Positions 34,138-42,426 of a stretch of DNA of 64,000 nucleotides are shown piece by piece. The position numbers were made by a program, and so were the translations under genes. The notes beneath the pieces are model-generated. The model worked only from the letters and a program-made list of their open reading frames with translations, was not told the DNA's origin and did no database searches. This stretch comes from Roseiarcus sp036513315. Lineage in GTDB: Bacteria > Pseudomonadota > Alphaproteobacteria > Rhizobiales > Beijerinckiaceae. Numbering within the stretch: position 1 is the first letter of the stretch; each line of letters starts with the position of its first letter. The stretch is from NCBI GenBank assembly GCA_036513315.1, contig DATBZF010000046.1, positions 1-64,000 on the forward strand. Direction: 5' to 3'.

Positions 34138-34857
34138 TCAATCGTCTTCTCGAATCGTCTTGCCGGCTTTGGCGGACGGCGCCTTGCCACGCGCGGGCCT
34201 GATCTTTTGCGCCTTCCGCTCTTTTTTCGCGGCCTTTTCGCGGCGCAAAGCCGCGCGGATCAAATCATCCGTCAGGACGAGCCGCGCCTCGTCCATATCC
34301 TTGATCGGCAGATCGACCGCCTCGCCGAGTCCGTCGTTCTTGCCGTCGCTCTTGCCGTCGTCCTTGGCGACGAGGCGCAGACGCGCGATCCAATGCGAAC
34401 CGGCCGCCTCGACACCGTCGATCATTCCGCGAAAACGCTTGCGCGCGCCCACCGGAACGGCCATTTCGATGCGGGCCTCATGGCCAATGGCGCGCTGGAA
34501 ATCGGAAACGCGCACCAGCGGGCGGTCGATGCCGGGCGACGAGACTTCGAGGCGATAGGCGTGGCTCATCGGATCTTCCAGATCGAGAACCGGCGAAAGG
34601 GCGATGCTCGCCCGCTCGCAATCTTCGACATTCATCGAACCATCTGGCCGCTCGGCCATGATTTGAACGGTGCCGCCGTCGGCGGCCGAGATTTTCACGC
34701 GCACCAGCCGAAATCCCAAATCGCGCAGGACCGGCGCCGCGATAGCGGCGATCCGCCGCGCGCCGCCGCCATCGCTCAAAAGACGCGGTTCATCGAGCGC
34801 GTCGATCAGCGCCTCATCGGCTGGGCTTGGCTTGGCGCCGGCTTGTCTTTCGGACAT
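34138..34857 (-). CDS. rimP: Ribosome maturation factor RimP
   Basis: About 239 residues, with the RimP core LGFRLVRVKISAADGGTVQIMAERPDG, VEDCERASIALSPVLD and YRLEVSSPGIDRPLVR. The C-terminal tail is Lys/Arg/Ala-rich and longer than in E. coli. It assists 30S assembly. ATG 34857 is preferred over a TTG five codons upstream. An intrinsic terminator hairpin ends only about 16 nt before the start, so expression of the whole operon may depend on read-through. Confidence 0.95.
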   Translation of the reverse strand: MSERQAGAKPSPADEALIDALDEPRLLSDGGGARRIAAIAAPVLRDLGFRLVRVKISAADGGTVQIMAERPDGSMNVEDCERASIALSPVLDLEDPMSHAYRLEVSSPGIDRPLVRVSDFQRAIGHEARIEMAVPVGARKRFRGMIDGVEAAGSHWIARLRLVAKDDGKSDGKNDGLGEAVDLPIKDMDEARLVLTDDLIRAALRREKAAKKERKAQKIRPARGKAPSAKAGKTIREDD

Positions 34858-34872
34858 TGATCCCGTCGGCAA

Positions 34873-34907
34873 TAAAAAAGAGCGGGTCCCGGCCGGGGCC
34901 CACTCTC
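34873..34907 (-). terminator. Terminator/attenuator directly upstream of rimP
   Basis: On the minus strand GAGTGGGCCC (34907-34898), a short CGGCC loop region and GGGACCCGCTC (34890-34880) are followed by TTTTTT (34879-34874). It is a strong intrinsic terminator with no gene upstream for it to terminate within 500 bp, and it lies in the rimP-nusA leader. Confidence 0.85.
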
Positions 34908-34909
34908 AA

Positions 34910-35280
34910 AACATCTTCTCATCAAACAAACGAGAAGCTATGAGAAACCAACAGCGCCAGCGATACGCCATACGGCCGAAATAGGCAAGCTGAATATCCA
35001 GCTTGGGTGCTTCCGAGCCAGGGGTCCACGATACCCAACCAACAAATCTGTCCAAAGTCCTAGCCGAGGGCCGAACCGCGGCGATGGCGCGTCTGTCCTG
35101 CGATCGAACCAAAGAACTGTTGCCGGGCGCACGGCAGGCGCGATGCGTTGATGATGGAAATCGGTCTCTGACTGGCGATAGAATTATGTCGAACGCGCGA
35201 CACTTTCCTGTCGATATCCTGTCAATATTCGCTTTCTCTTTGCTTAGAATAATTGCAAACTCGACACGCTGCACTCTAGA
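34910..35280 (-). promoter_or_regulatory. Structured leader region of the rimP-nusA operon
   Basis: The minus-strand sequence before the terminator has competing stems: TTCTCAT/ATGAGAA (about 34948 and 34921) against CTTCTC/GAGAAG (34936 and 34918), a hairpin AAGCTG-AATATC-CAGCTT near 34988-35005, and TTGGGT/ACCCAA further up. This is the layout of a terminator/antiterminator leader. No credible ORF or tRNA lies here; a 122-codon frame overlapping it has no recognisable protein features. Promoter position is not evident. Confidence 0.5.
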
Positions 35281-35337
35281 CCAAGACTAACCTGATGTTG
35301 CCGTGCTTTATCTCCATTCTAAACTACGACATATTCG

Positions 35338-35366
35338 TTGACACGCCATCTATTCGACTGATTATT
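35338..35366 (+). promoter_or_regulatory. Sigma-70-like promoter of the OprB porin gene
   Basis: TTGACA (35338-35343) and ATTATT (35361-35366) are separated by 17 nt, 40 nt before the porin start. The -35 is perfect and the -10 moderate. Confidence 0.45.
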
Positions 35367-35406
35367 ACGCGCTACATCGACGATTTTCGACACAGCGGGG
35401 GTTGCG

Positions 35407-37041
35407 TTGCTTTTTCATCCTGAGACTTCACCGGGCCCGGGTGGGTATTCTCCGGCAACAGCGCGCCGCGGCCTCACCTTCGTTTGCGCGAGCGCCGTGG
35501 CGGCTCTTTGCGTTTCCGGCGCCTTCGCCCAATCGCCGCCGCCGAACCCGGCGCTCGCGCCGATTCCCGGTTCGACGCCGATGGCGAGCAATTCGGGCGA
35601 ATTCTCTGCGACGCCGATGGGACCAGGAACGACGGCGGCGGCCAACCCAGGCGAATTCGTCGAACAGCCGGTCAGCGCAGACACCGCGGCGGCGGCCGCG
35701 GCGGGCAAGAGCGGTTCGGGACCCCTCGACTTCCTCAGCACCGCCTCGCACAGCGCCAACCTGCTCGGCAATATGTGGGGGCTGAGGCCGATGCTGGCCA
35801 AATATGGGATGACGCTGAGCGTTACCGAGACCAGCGAGGTCCTGGGCAATGTGAGCGGCGGCCAGCGCCTGGGTTTTGATTACGACGGCCTGACCACGGC
35901 CACCCTGCAATTGGACACCCAGCGCGCGTTCGGTCTGTACGGGGGCCTGTTCAACGTCAGCGCCTTGCAGGTGCACGGCAGGAGTCTCAGCGCCGACAAT
36001 CTGTTGACGTTGCAGACGGCGAGCGGCATCGAAGCCGATCGCGCCACCCGCCTGTGGGAACTTTGGTACCAGCAGAAAATGTTCGACGACAAGGTCGACA
36101 TCAAGATCGGCCAGCAGAGCCTCGACAACGAATTCATGGGCAGCCAGAACGCCGGCTATTTCGTCAACACGATGTTCGGCTGGCCGATGCTGCCTTCGGC
36201 CGATCTGCCGGGCGGCGGCCCCGCCTATCCGCTTTCCGACCTGGGCGTGCGCGCCAGAGTGCACCTAACGGATTCGATCACCGCCCTGGGCGGCGTCTTC
36301 AGCGGCAGTCCAGTCTCGAACAACACCGGCGACCCGCAGATGCGCAATCCATCGGGCACGAGCTTCCCACTCAACGGCGGCGCGCTCGTCATCGCCGAAC
36401 TGCAATTCGCCTATCCGTCGTCGGGCACGCTTGTTCAGGCTAACGAAGCCGATCAACTCGCCCGCACTTACAAAATCGGCATGTGGTACGACACCAAAAA
36501 CTTCGCCGACCTGCACTATGACAATACCGGCCTGTCGCTCGCCAATCCGGCAAGCGACGGCATCGCCGCCAACCGTCGCGGCAACTATGCGTTTTACGCC
36601 GTCGCCGATCAGATGATCTATCGTTTCCCCAACGACCCCGATCGCAACATCAATGTCTTCCTTCGTCCGATGTTCACGCCGCTGCAGGATCGCAATCTCA
36701 TCAGCTTCAGCATGAACGCCGGCCTCACGATGCATGAACCCTTCTTCGGGCGCGACGACGATACGGCGGGCCTCGGCATGGGCTTTGCGAAGGTCAGCAA
36801 TAGCGCCACGGGGCTCGATATCGATACGGCTCTCAGCAATCCCGGCGTCGTGTCGCCGGTGCGCCACAACGAAACCTTCGTGGAAGCGACCTATCAATAT
36901 CAGGTCATGCCGTGGTGGCAGATTCAGCCGGACATTCAATATGTCTTCAATCCCGGCGCCGGCATCGTCAATCCGAATAATCCGAATGAGAAAGTGAAGA
37001 ACGAAGCCGTGCTCGGCATTCGCACCAACATCACATTCTGA
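35407..37041 (+). CDS. OprB-family carbohydrate-selective porin
   Basis: 544 residues with a signal sequence (LTFVCASAVAALCVSGAFAQ), a Pro/Ala-rich linker of about 80 residues, then an OprB (PF04966) beta-barrel: YGMTLSVTETSEVLGNVSGG, WYQQKMFDDKVDIKIGQQSLDNEF, GVFSGSP, and alternating strands to the end. The last residue is Phe, the usual outer-membrane assembly signal. It should let sugars through the outer membrane. The start is a TTG after a GGGGG stretch; no better in-frame ATG precedes the signal sequence. Confidence 0.85.
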   Translation: MLFHPETSPGPGGYSPATARRGLTFVCASAVAALCVSGAFAQSPPPNPALAPIPGSTPMASNSGEFSATPMGPGTTAAANPGEFVEQPVSADTAAAAAAGKSGSGPLDFLSTASHSANLLGNMWGLRPMLAKYGMTLSVTETSEVLGNVSGGQRLGFDYDGLTTATLQLDTQRAFGLYGGLFNVSALQVHGRSLSADNLLTLQTASGIEADRATRLWELWYQQKMFDDKVDIKIGQQSLDNEFMGSQNAGYFVNTMFGWPMLPSADLPGGGPAYPLSDLGVRARVHLTDSITALGGVFSGSPVSNNTGDPQMRNPSGTSFPLNGGALVIAELQFAYPSSGTLVQANEADQLARTYKIGMWYDTKNFADLHYDNTGLSLANPASDGIAANRRGNYAFYAVADQMIYRFPNDPDRNINVFLRPMFTPLQDRNLISFSMNAGLTMHEPFFGRDDDTAGLGMGFAKVSNSATGLDIDTALSNPGVVSPVRHNETFVEATYQYQVMPWWQIQPDIQYVFNPGAGIVNPNNPNEKVKNEAVLGIRTNITF

Positions 37042-37118
37042 TCGGGCTCGCGGCGGGCGAGGTCGCTCGAACGCCCGTCGCGCCGATTTTGAAACGAGAG
37101 ACGAAGGAAGCAACGATA

Positions 37119-38264
37119 ATGTTGAACGTTGGACGAAACGGCGCGGTTGGGGCGCTCATCTGCGCCGCGACGTTGTCGATTTTGAGCGCCATTCCCGCGC
37201 GCGCGCAGAATGTGCTTGACGGCTTGCGCCGCCACCCGACGCTGACGACAACGATCACCGACAACGGCGACCTTAATCCCTATGCGGTCGTGGTCGCCCC
37301 AGTCACGTCGGGCAAGATCCAGAAGGGCGACGTTCTCGTCGACAATTTCAACAACACTTCGAATCTGCAGGGAACTGGCGGGACGATCATCGACTTCAAC
37401 CCCTCGACGCGGTCGACGACTCTGTTCGCCAAGCTGCCGCAGGCCCTTCCGCAATGTCCCGGCGGCATCGGCCTCACCACCGCGATGACCATGTTGAGCA
37501 GCGGCTGGGTGATCGTCGGCAGCACGCCCAGCACCGACGGGACGACAGCCACCAAGGGCAATGGTTGCCTTTTGGTATTCGATTCCAGCGGGCGCCTCAC
37601 CACCATCTGGTCCGGCTCGCATATCAATGGCCCATGGGGCAATATGGCCCTTATCGACAATGGCGCGAAGGCGACGCTGTTCGTCAGCATGTCGGGCTAC
37701 GATATTCCGGCGCCCTCGCAGCTCGACCCGGCCACCGGCGTGCCTGTCGTCATCAGGAAGGCGACGGTGTTGCGCATCCAACTGGCGATTCAGGCCGGCG
37801 GCCCGCCCAAGGTCACCAGCCAGACCGTGATCGGCAGCGGCTTCGCCCAGCGCGCCGACAAGGACGTGTTCCTGATCGGCCCAACGGGCCTCGCGCTGAT
37901 CGGCGACACGCTTTACGTGTCGGACGCGATCGAAAACCGTATCGTCGCGATTCCCGATGCGGCGACGCGCAGCGGCAGCGCCGGCACGGGACGCACCGTA
38001 ACCAAGGACGGCCTGTTGCAGCGCCCGCTTGCGCTCGCCGCGACGGCCAATGGTCATATTTTGGCTTGCAATGGTAAAAACGGCGAGGTTGTTGAATTCG
38101 ACCCGACGTCAGGCAAGCAGTTGGCCGCGCAATGGATCGATTCCAACCAGGCGCAATCGCCCCCTGGCAACGGCGACCTGTTCGGCCTCGCCATGGCGCC
38201 GGACGGCAGCGGTTTCTATTACGTCGAGGACGACACCAATATGTTGGCCAAGGCCACCCAATGA
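37119..38264 (+). CDS. Exported NHL/beta-propeller-like protein
   Basis: 381 residues with a signal peptide (GALICAATLSILSAIPARAQ) and repeated strands of beta-propeller type: GTGGTIIDFNPSTR, GCLLVFDSSGRLTTIW, GPTGLALIGDTLYVSDAIENRIVAIP and NGHILACNGKNGEVVEFDP. The GL(A/V)-DTLYVSD-N-RIV block is NHL-repeat style. AAGGAAG precedes the ATG at 37119. It follows the porin by 77 nt. Role unknown; an extracytoplasmic binding or lactonase-like function is possible. Confidence 0.75.
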   Translation: MLNVGRNGAVGALICAATLSILSAIPARAQNVLDGLRRHPTLTTTITDNGDLNPYAVVVAPVTSGKIQKGDVLVDNFNNTSNLQGTGGTIIDFNPSTRSTTLFAKLPQALPQCPGGIGLTTAMTMLSSGWVIVGSTPSTDGTTATKGNGCLLVFDSSGRLTTIWSGSHINGPWGNMALIDNGAKATLFVSMSGYDIPAPSQLDPATGVPVVIRKATVLRIQLAIQAGGPPKVTSQTVIGSGFAQRADKDVFLIGPTGLALIGDTLYVSDAIENRIVAIPDAATRSGSAGTGRTVTKDGLLQRPLALAATANGHILACNGKNGEVVEFDPTSGKQLAAQWIDSNQAQSPPGNGDLFGLAMAPDGSGFYYVEDDTNMLAKATQ

Positions 38265-38267
38265 CGG

Positions 38268-38505
38268 GACCCGATCCGGACGCTGGCCGCCTTGGCGCCA
38301 GGGCATGGAGTTCGACGCTGGGCTGATCTTCCTCGGCTGCCAGCGCGACTTGCGCAGCGGCTTCATCAGGATTTTCGAGAAAATGTCGCGCTTCGGCATG
38401 ATGAACCAATTCGTCGCCAATACGGGCGGCGGCCATTTCGCCTGTCCTGGCGGCGCCGCCAAAGGCGAATTCATCGGCCACGGCCTGTTCGAGGCGGCGG
38501 CATGA
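38268..38505 (+). pseudogene. C-terminal remnant of a Dyp-type peroxidase (EfeB-like)
   Basis: Starting a few bases after the propeller gene stop, one frame reads GMEFDAGLIFLGCQRDLRS, then GFIRIFEKMSRFGMMNQFV and GGGHFACPGG, ending GEFIGHGLFEAAA and a stop. This is the last third of the second ferredoxin-like domain of Dyp peroxidases (LDAGL-F---QRD, G---F-CPPG, YLG-GLF). The heme ligand His and the catalytic Asp-containing GxxDG motif are missing because everything upstream is lost. There is no start codon context. Confidence 0.75.
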
Positions 38506-38553
38506 GATTCGGACGGCGTCCGCGCATCGGCTATTTCCTCTCGACAAGGAGAG

Positions 38554-38990
38554 CATGGCGACCGCGATGAGGAGCACAATTGCGGAGCGACCGCACTCGA
38601 CATCATCGTCGGCGCCGCGCTCGGAATTGTTTGCGACGCTCTCGTTTCGGCGCTCCTTTACTTGGGTTTGATCGCCATACCGCTGCGCTATCTTTTTGGC
38701 GCCCTGACGACCCTGATCACCCTGCTCGCAGCCGACTTGGCGGCTTAGGGCGTCAATTTTCGGCAACGGGGCGGCTGGCTCGAAGCCTGGTCCGATCCGG
38801 TCTGGAGCACTTCGGCGCTGCTTTTGCAGGACAGCATCGTCGGCCGGGTCCTGCATACGCTGATCGGCTATATGGACCAGCCGACGGGAATGGAGCTCGT
38901 CGCCTATTGCGGCACGATCCTGGCTATGCTGGCGCTCATGCAGGTCGCCGCAGCATCCGGCCGCCAAACGCGGGCGCCGGGCGCGCGGGC
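38554..38990 (+). pseudogene. C-terminal remnant of an FTR1/EfeU iron permease with an in-frame stop
   Basis: One frame reads ALDIIVGAALGIVCDALVSALLYLG, LRYLFGALTTLITLLAADLAA, a TAG stop (38746-38748), then GVNFRQRGGWLEAW, DSIVGRVLHTLIGYMDQPTG and a last hydrophobic helix. This matches the final helices of FTR1-type permeases; related proteins read AAQG or AASG at the stop, so a CAG-to-TAG change is likely. The N-terminal REGxE iron motifs are absent. With the Dyp remnant just upstream it points to a decayed efeUOB-type locus. Confidence 0.75.
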
Positions 38991-39037
38991 ATATCGTAAG
39001 GTCGAAACTTATGGGGACGTTCGGCGAGCGCGAATCT

Positions 39038-39508
39038 TCAATGTTGACTTTGGGTGGCTTGCGTCGGCGCCACGAGGCTGTTGCGCGCCGTGATCTGGTT
39101 TGAGGCGTCATTGAACAGCTTGCCGTCGCCAAGTTGGACGGTCGGCATGCATTGCGGCGCGCAGGAATAGGATTCGCGCTCCATCCCGCGTTGCACGATG
39201 AGCGACGAATCCCCCGGCACGACGCGAATGGTCTTCTCGTCGAGAACATTGCCCTGGCCGTCGAGCGCGATCAGGTTGGTCTCGCCGAAGCCCTTGCCGG
39301 TCACCACCATGGCGCCGGAGCCCTTGATCATGGTGACATCGGCGACGATCGGGTTGCCGATGACGAGGGTTATTGTCCCATCGGGAATTCGAGCGATCCT
39401 CGCCTGATCCAGCGTTACGCTCAGCACCGGGGCGGGCGCGGCCATGGCTACGCCCGCAAAGCCGAAGCCCGACAGGAAGGCGAGCAAAAGATGGGGGCGA
39501 CGCAACAT
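39038..39508 (-). CDS. Pilus assembly/secretin N-terminal domain protein (CpaC N-domain like)
   Basis: 156 residues: signal peptide (LLLAFLSGFGFAGVAMA), then the T2SS/T3SS pilus N-terminal domain (PF13629-like) with VTLDQARIARIPDGTITLVIGNPIVADVT and GKGFGETNLIALDGQG, ending with a Cys pair (SCAPQC). In CpaC/RcpA secretins this domain precedes the pore; here it stands alone. Function as a periplasmic assembly or anchoring factor is inferred. Its end overlaps the tail of the iron-permease remnant. Confidence 0.82.
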   Translation of the reverse strand: MLRRPHLLLAFLSGFGFAGVAMAAPAPVLSVTLDQARIARIPDGTITLVIGNPIVADVTMIKGSGAMVVTGKGFGETNLIALDGQGNVLDEKTIRVVPGDSSLIVQRGMERESYSCAPQCMPTVQLGDGKLFNDASNQITARNSLVAPTQATQSQH

Positions 39509-39733
39509 AAGGTTCAGCCTTGTCAGCGGCCCAATGGGGGACGCCAGCCATTCCCAGCCGGGACGGGTATTTGCACGACAGCTTCACCTTGAAATGGTGA
39601 AGAAACTCTGAACAAACGATATTTTTCGCTTCTCCGCGTCATTGCACGCGCCATTCGCGGGGTTGCGACGCTTCCACGGTTGCGAGATAGGCGATTTGCG
39701 GCCAAAAGAGGCGCCAATCCTGAGGGACCCCGC

Positions 39734-40366
39734 ATGAAGAGCCGATTTGCCGAGGCCATGGCCAAGCTGCCGCTCGTCGCCATCCTGAGAGGGATCACGC
39801 CCGCCGAATCGCCCGCCATCCTGCGGGCTCTGCTGGCGGAAGGCTTTCTGCTGATCGAGGCGCCGCTCAATTCGCCTGAGCCTTATGAGAGCATTCGGGC
39901 GATGCGGGCGATCGCGCCGCCCGAAGCGCTGGTGGGGGCCGGGACCGTGAAGACGACTGATGAAGTCGCCGGCGTGGCCGAGGCGGGCGGCGACCTGATC
40001 GTCATGCCGCACGCCGACGTCGCCGTCATCGCGGCGGCCAAAGCGCACGGCCTGATCGCGCTGCCTGGCGTCGCGACCCCGACCGAAGCCTTCGCCGCGC
40101 TCGGCGCCGGCGCCGACGGGCTCAAGGCTTTTCCCGCCGAAATGATCACGCCGTCGGTCGTCAAGGCATGGCGCGCGGTCATTCCCGCCAGCGTTCCGAT
40201 CATGCCCGTCGGCGGAATCACCCCCGACAATATCGCGCCCTATCTGGCGGCCGGCGCCAATGGCTTCGGGCTCGGGTCGGCGCTCTATAGTCCTGGCCGC
40301 AGCGCGGCGCAGGTCGGCGAAAAAGCAGCCGCCTTCGTCGCGGCCTGGCGTCGGCTGAAGGGCTGA
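39734..40366 (+). CDS. 2-dehydro-3-deoxy-6-phosphogalactonate/phosphogluconate aldolase
   Basis: 210-residue class I aldolase of the KDPG/KDPGal family: ILRGITP, Glu42 in LIEAPLNSPEP, GAGTV, and the Schiff-base Lys131 in GLKAFPAE, ending with PVGGI-P and GLGSALY. The EAPLNSPEP form is nearer to DgoA (KDPGal aldolase, EVPLNSP) than to Eda (EVTLRT). It splits a 2-keto-3-deoxy-6-phospho-sugar acid into pyruvate and glyceraldehyde-3-phosphate. It converges on edd with 10 bp between stops, which makes a KDPG role plausible despite the motif. Confidence 0.88.
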   Translation: MKSRFAEAMAKLPLVAILRGITPAESPAILRALLAEGFLLIEAPLNSPEPYESIRAMRAIAPPEALVGAGTVKTTDEVAGVAEAGGDLIVMPHADVAVIAAAKAHGLIALPGVATPTEAFAALGAGADGLKAFPAEMITPSVVKAWRAVIPASVPIMPVGGITPDNIAPYLAAGANGFGLGSALYSPGRSAAQVGEKAAAFVAAWRRLKG

Positions 40367-40376
40367 ACGCGCGCCT

Positions 40377-42209
40377 TCACGCGTGCATGGCGAAGATCGA
40401 GGCGCCCTGATCGGCGCGGCATACCGTGGCGCGGAAGGCTGCGAAAAGATCGCGCCCGATGCCCGTGTGCGAATCGGACAGGTCATAGTTCTCGTTGGCC
40501 CTCGCCTCCCATTCCGCGGCGTCGACGAGCACTTCGAGCCGACCGTTCGGCGCGTCGAGGCGGATGAGATCGCCATCGCGGATCTTGGCGATCGGCCCGC
40601 CATTGGCCGCCTCCGGCGTCACATGAATGGCGGCCGGAACCTTGCCCGAGGCGCCGGAAAGGCGCCCGTCGGTGACCAGCGCAACTTTGAAGCCCCGGTC
40701 CTGAAGAATGCCGAGCGGAGGCATCAATTTATGCAATTCAGGCATGCCATTGGCGCTCGGCCCCTGAAAACGCACAACCGCCACGCAATCGCGAAACAAT
40801 TCGCCCGCCTTGAACGCCGCGTGCAATTCGTCCTGGCTGTGGAAGACCCGCGCCGGCGCTTCGATCACATGACGCTCTGGCGCGACGGCCGAGGTCTTGA
40901 CGACCGCGCGGCCGAGCGGCCCGTCGAGCACGCGCAGGCCGCCGGTATTCTGAAACGGATGTTCTGCGCCGCGCAGCACGGTTTCATCATGGCTTTTGGA
41001 CGCCGGCTCGCGCCAGACGATCTGGCCGTCCTCGCCGAGGCCCGGCTCGGTGACGTAATCGGCGAGCCCTTCGCCCCAGACCGTTCGGACATCGCGATGC
41101 AGCAGACCGGCGCCCAGCAGCGACCGGATCAATACGGGCATGCCGCCCGCCGCCTGGAAATGATTCACGTCGGCTTTGCCGTTAGGGTAGATGCGCGTCA
41201 GCAAGGGCACGACTTCAGCAAGATCGGCGAAATCGTCCCAATTGAGTGCGATGCCCGCCGCCGCCGCCATCGCGATCAGATGGATCGTGTGGTTGGTCGA
41301 ACCTCCGGTCGCGTGCAGCCCGACGATTCCGTTCACTATTGCGCGCTCGTCGACGATATGGCCGATTGGCGTATAGGCATTGCCCTGCGCGGTCAGATCC
41401 ATCGCGCGGCGTACGCCCGCTTCGGTCAGCGCGTCGCGCAGGGGCGTGTTCGGATTGACGAAGGACGCGCCGGGCAGGTGAAGCCCCATGATTTCCATCA
41501 GCATCTGGTTGGTGTTGGCGGTGCCGTAGAACGTGCAGGTGCCCGGCCCGTGATAGGCCTGCGCCTCGGCTTCCAGCAGGGCGGCGCGATCGATCTTGCC
41601 CTCGGTGAAAAGCTGGCGTGTCTTCGACTTTTCGTCGTTTGAGAGGCCGGACGTCATCGGGCCCGCCGGCAAGAACACCGCCGGCAAATGACCAAAGGAA
41701 AGCGCTCCGATCAGCAGGCCGGGCACGATCTTGTCGCAGACGCCGAGATAGACGGCCGCATCGAACATCTGATGCGAAAGCGCGACGGCTGTGGAAAGGG
41801 CGATCACGTCGCGCGAGAACAGCGACAGCTCCATTCCCGCTTCACCCTGCGTGACGCCGTCGCACATGGCCGGCGCGCCGCCCGCCACCTGCGCGCTGCC
41901 GCCCGACTCGCGCGCGATACGCTTGATGATTTCGGGAAACCGTTCGAAAGGCTGATGCGCCGACAGCATGTCATTATAGGTTGTGACGATCGCCAGATTG
42001 GGGCCCTCGCCATCGCGCAGCGCATGCTTGTCGGCCGGATTGCACGCGGCGAAGCCATGAGCGAAATTGGCGCAGCCCAGTCGTTTACGCGTCGGCGCCT
42101 TGGCGGAATATTTGTCGATGCCTTCGAGATAACGCGCGCGGCTGTCGCGGCTGCGCCGCGCGATCCGCCCGGTGACTTCGCCAATGCGGGCTTGAAGGGT
42201 CGCGGTCAT
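40377..42209 (-). CDS. edd: Phosphogluconate dehydratase (Entner-Doudoroff)
   Basis: 610 residues of the IlvD/Edd family. Features: ARYLEGIDKYSAKAPTRKRLGCANFAHGFAACN at the N-terminus (Edd-specific), NLAIVTTYNDMLSAH, APAMCDGVTQGEAGMELSLFSRD with an Fe-S cysteine, GVCDKIVPG, GTCTFYGTANTNQM and VTDGRLSGASGK. It dehydrates 6-phosphogluconate to KDPG. ATG 42209 follows GAAAGG; the ATG at 42227 lies 18 nt upstream. It converges on the KDPGal/KDPG aldolase gene. Confidence 0.95.
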   Translation of the reverse strand: MTATLQARIGEVTGRIARRSRDSRARYLEGIDKYSAKAPTRKRLGCANFAHGFAACNPADKHALRDGEGPNLAIVTTYNDMLSAHQPFERFPEIIKRIARESGGSAQVAGGAPAMCDGVTQGEAGMELSLFSRDVIALSTAVALSHQMFDAAVYLGVCDKIVPGLLIGALSFGHLPAVFLPAGPMTSGLSNDEKSKTRQLFTEGKIDRAALLEAEAQAYHGPGTCTFYGTANTNQMLMEIMGLHLPGASFVNPNTPLRDALTEAGVRRAMDLTAQGNAYTPIGHIVDERAIVNGIVGLHATGGSTNHTIHLIAMAAAAGIALNWDDFADLAEVVPLLTRIYPNGKADVNHFQAAGGMPVLIRSLLGAGLLHRDVRTVWGEGLADYVTEPGLGEDGQIVWREPASKSHDETVLRGAEHPFQNTGGLRVLDGPLGRAVVKTSAVAPERHVIEAPARVFHSQDELHAAFKAGELFRDCVAVVRFQGPSANGMPELHKLMPPLGILQDRGFKVALVTDGRLSGASGKVPAAIHVTPEAANGGPIAKIRDGDLIRLDAPNGRLEVLVDAAEWEARANENYDLSDSHTGIGRDLFAAFRATVCRADQGASIFAMHA

Positions 42210-42426
42210 GGTTGAACCTTTCGGCATCGAGCGCCCTGGCGCTCAGGTGAGCCATAGTTGTGGCCGACAGAACCGGGCGGAGCAAGGGCGGACGGCGCCC
42301 AAACGATCGGCGCCATCGGCCCGCCGCCTCCGCGCCGCAATTGCATCGCGAATTTGCCTGACTGCCGAAGCGGAATGTGGCGTCTGCTTTTTTCTCCTGC
42401 TTCATTGCCCTTCAAAGGACTGCTTC

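Noticed and set aside
34940..35060. Possible tRNA upstream of rimP
   Set aside because: Hairpins are present but no acceptor stem or TTCGAATC-type loop is seen; other parts of the window also lack tRNA signatures.
34906..35274. Minus-strand ORF of 122 codons upstream of rimP
   Set aside because: No family features, would cover the structured leader and its end abuts the terminator; treated as leader RNA.
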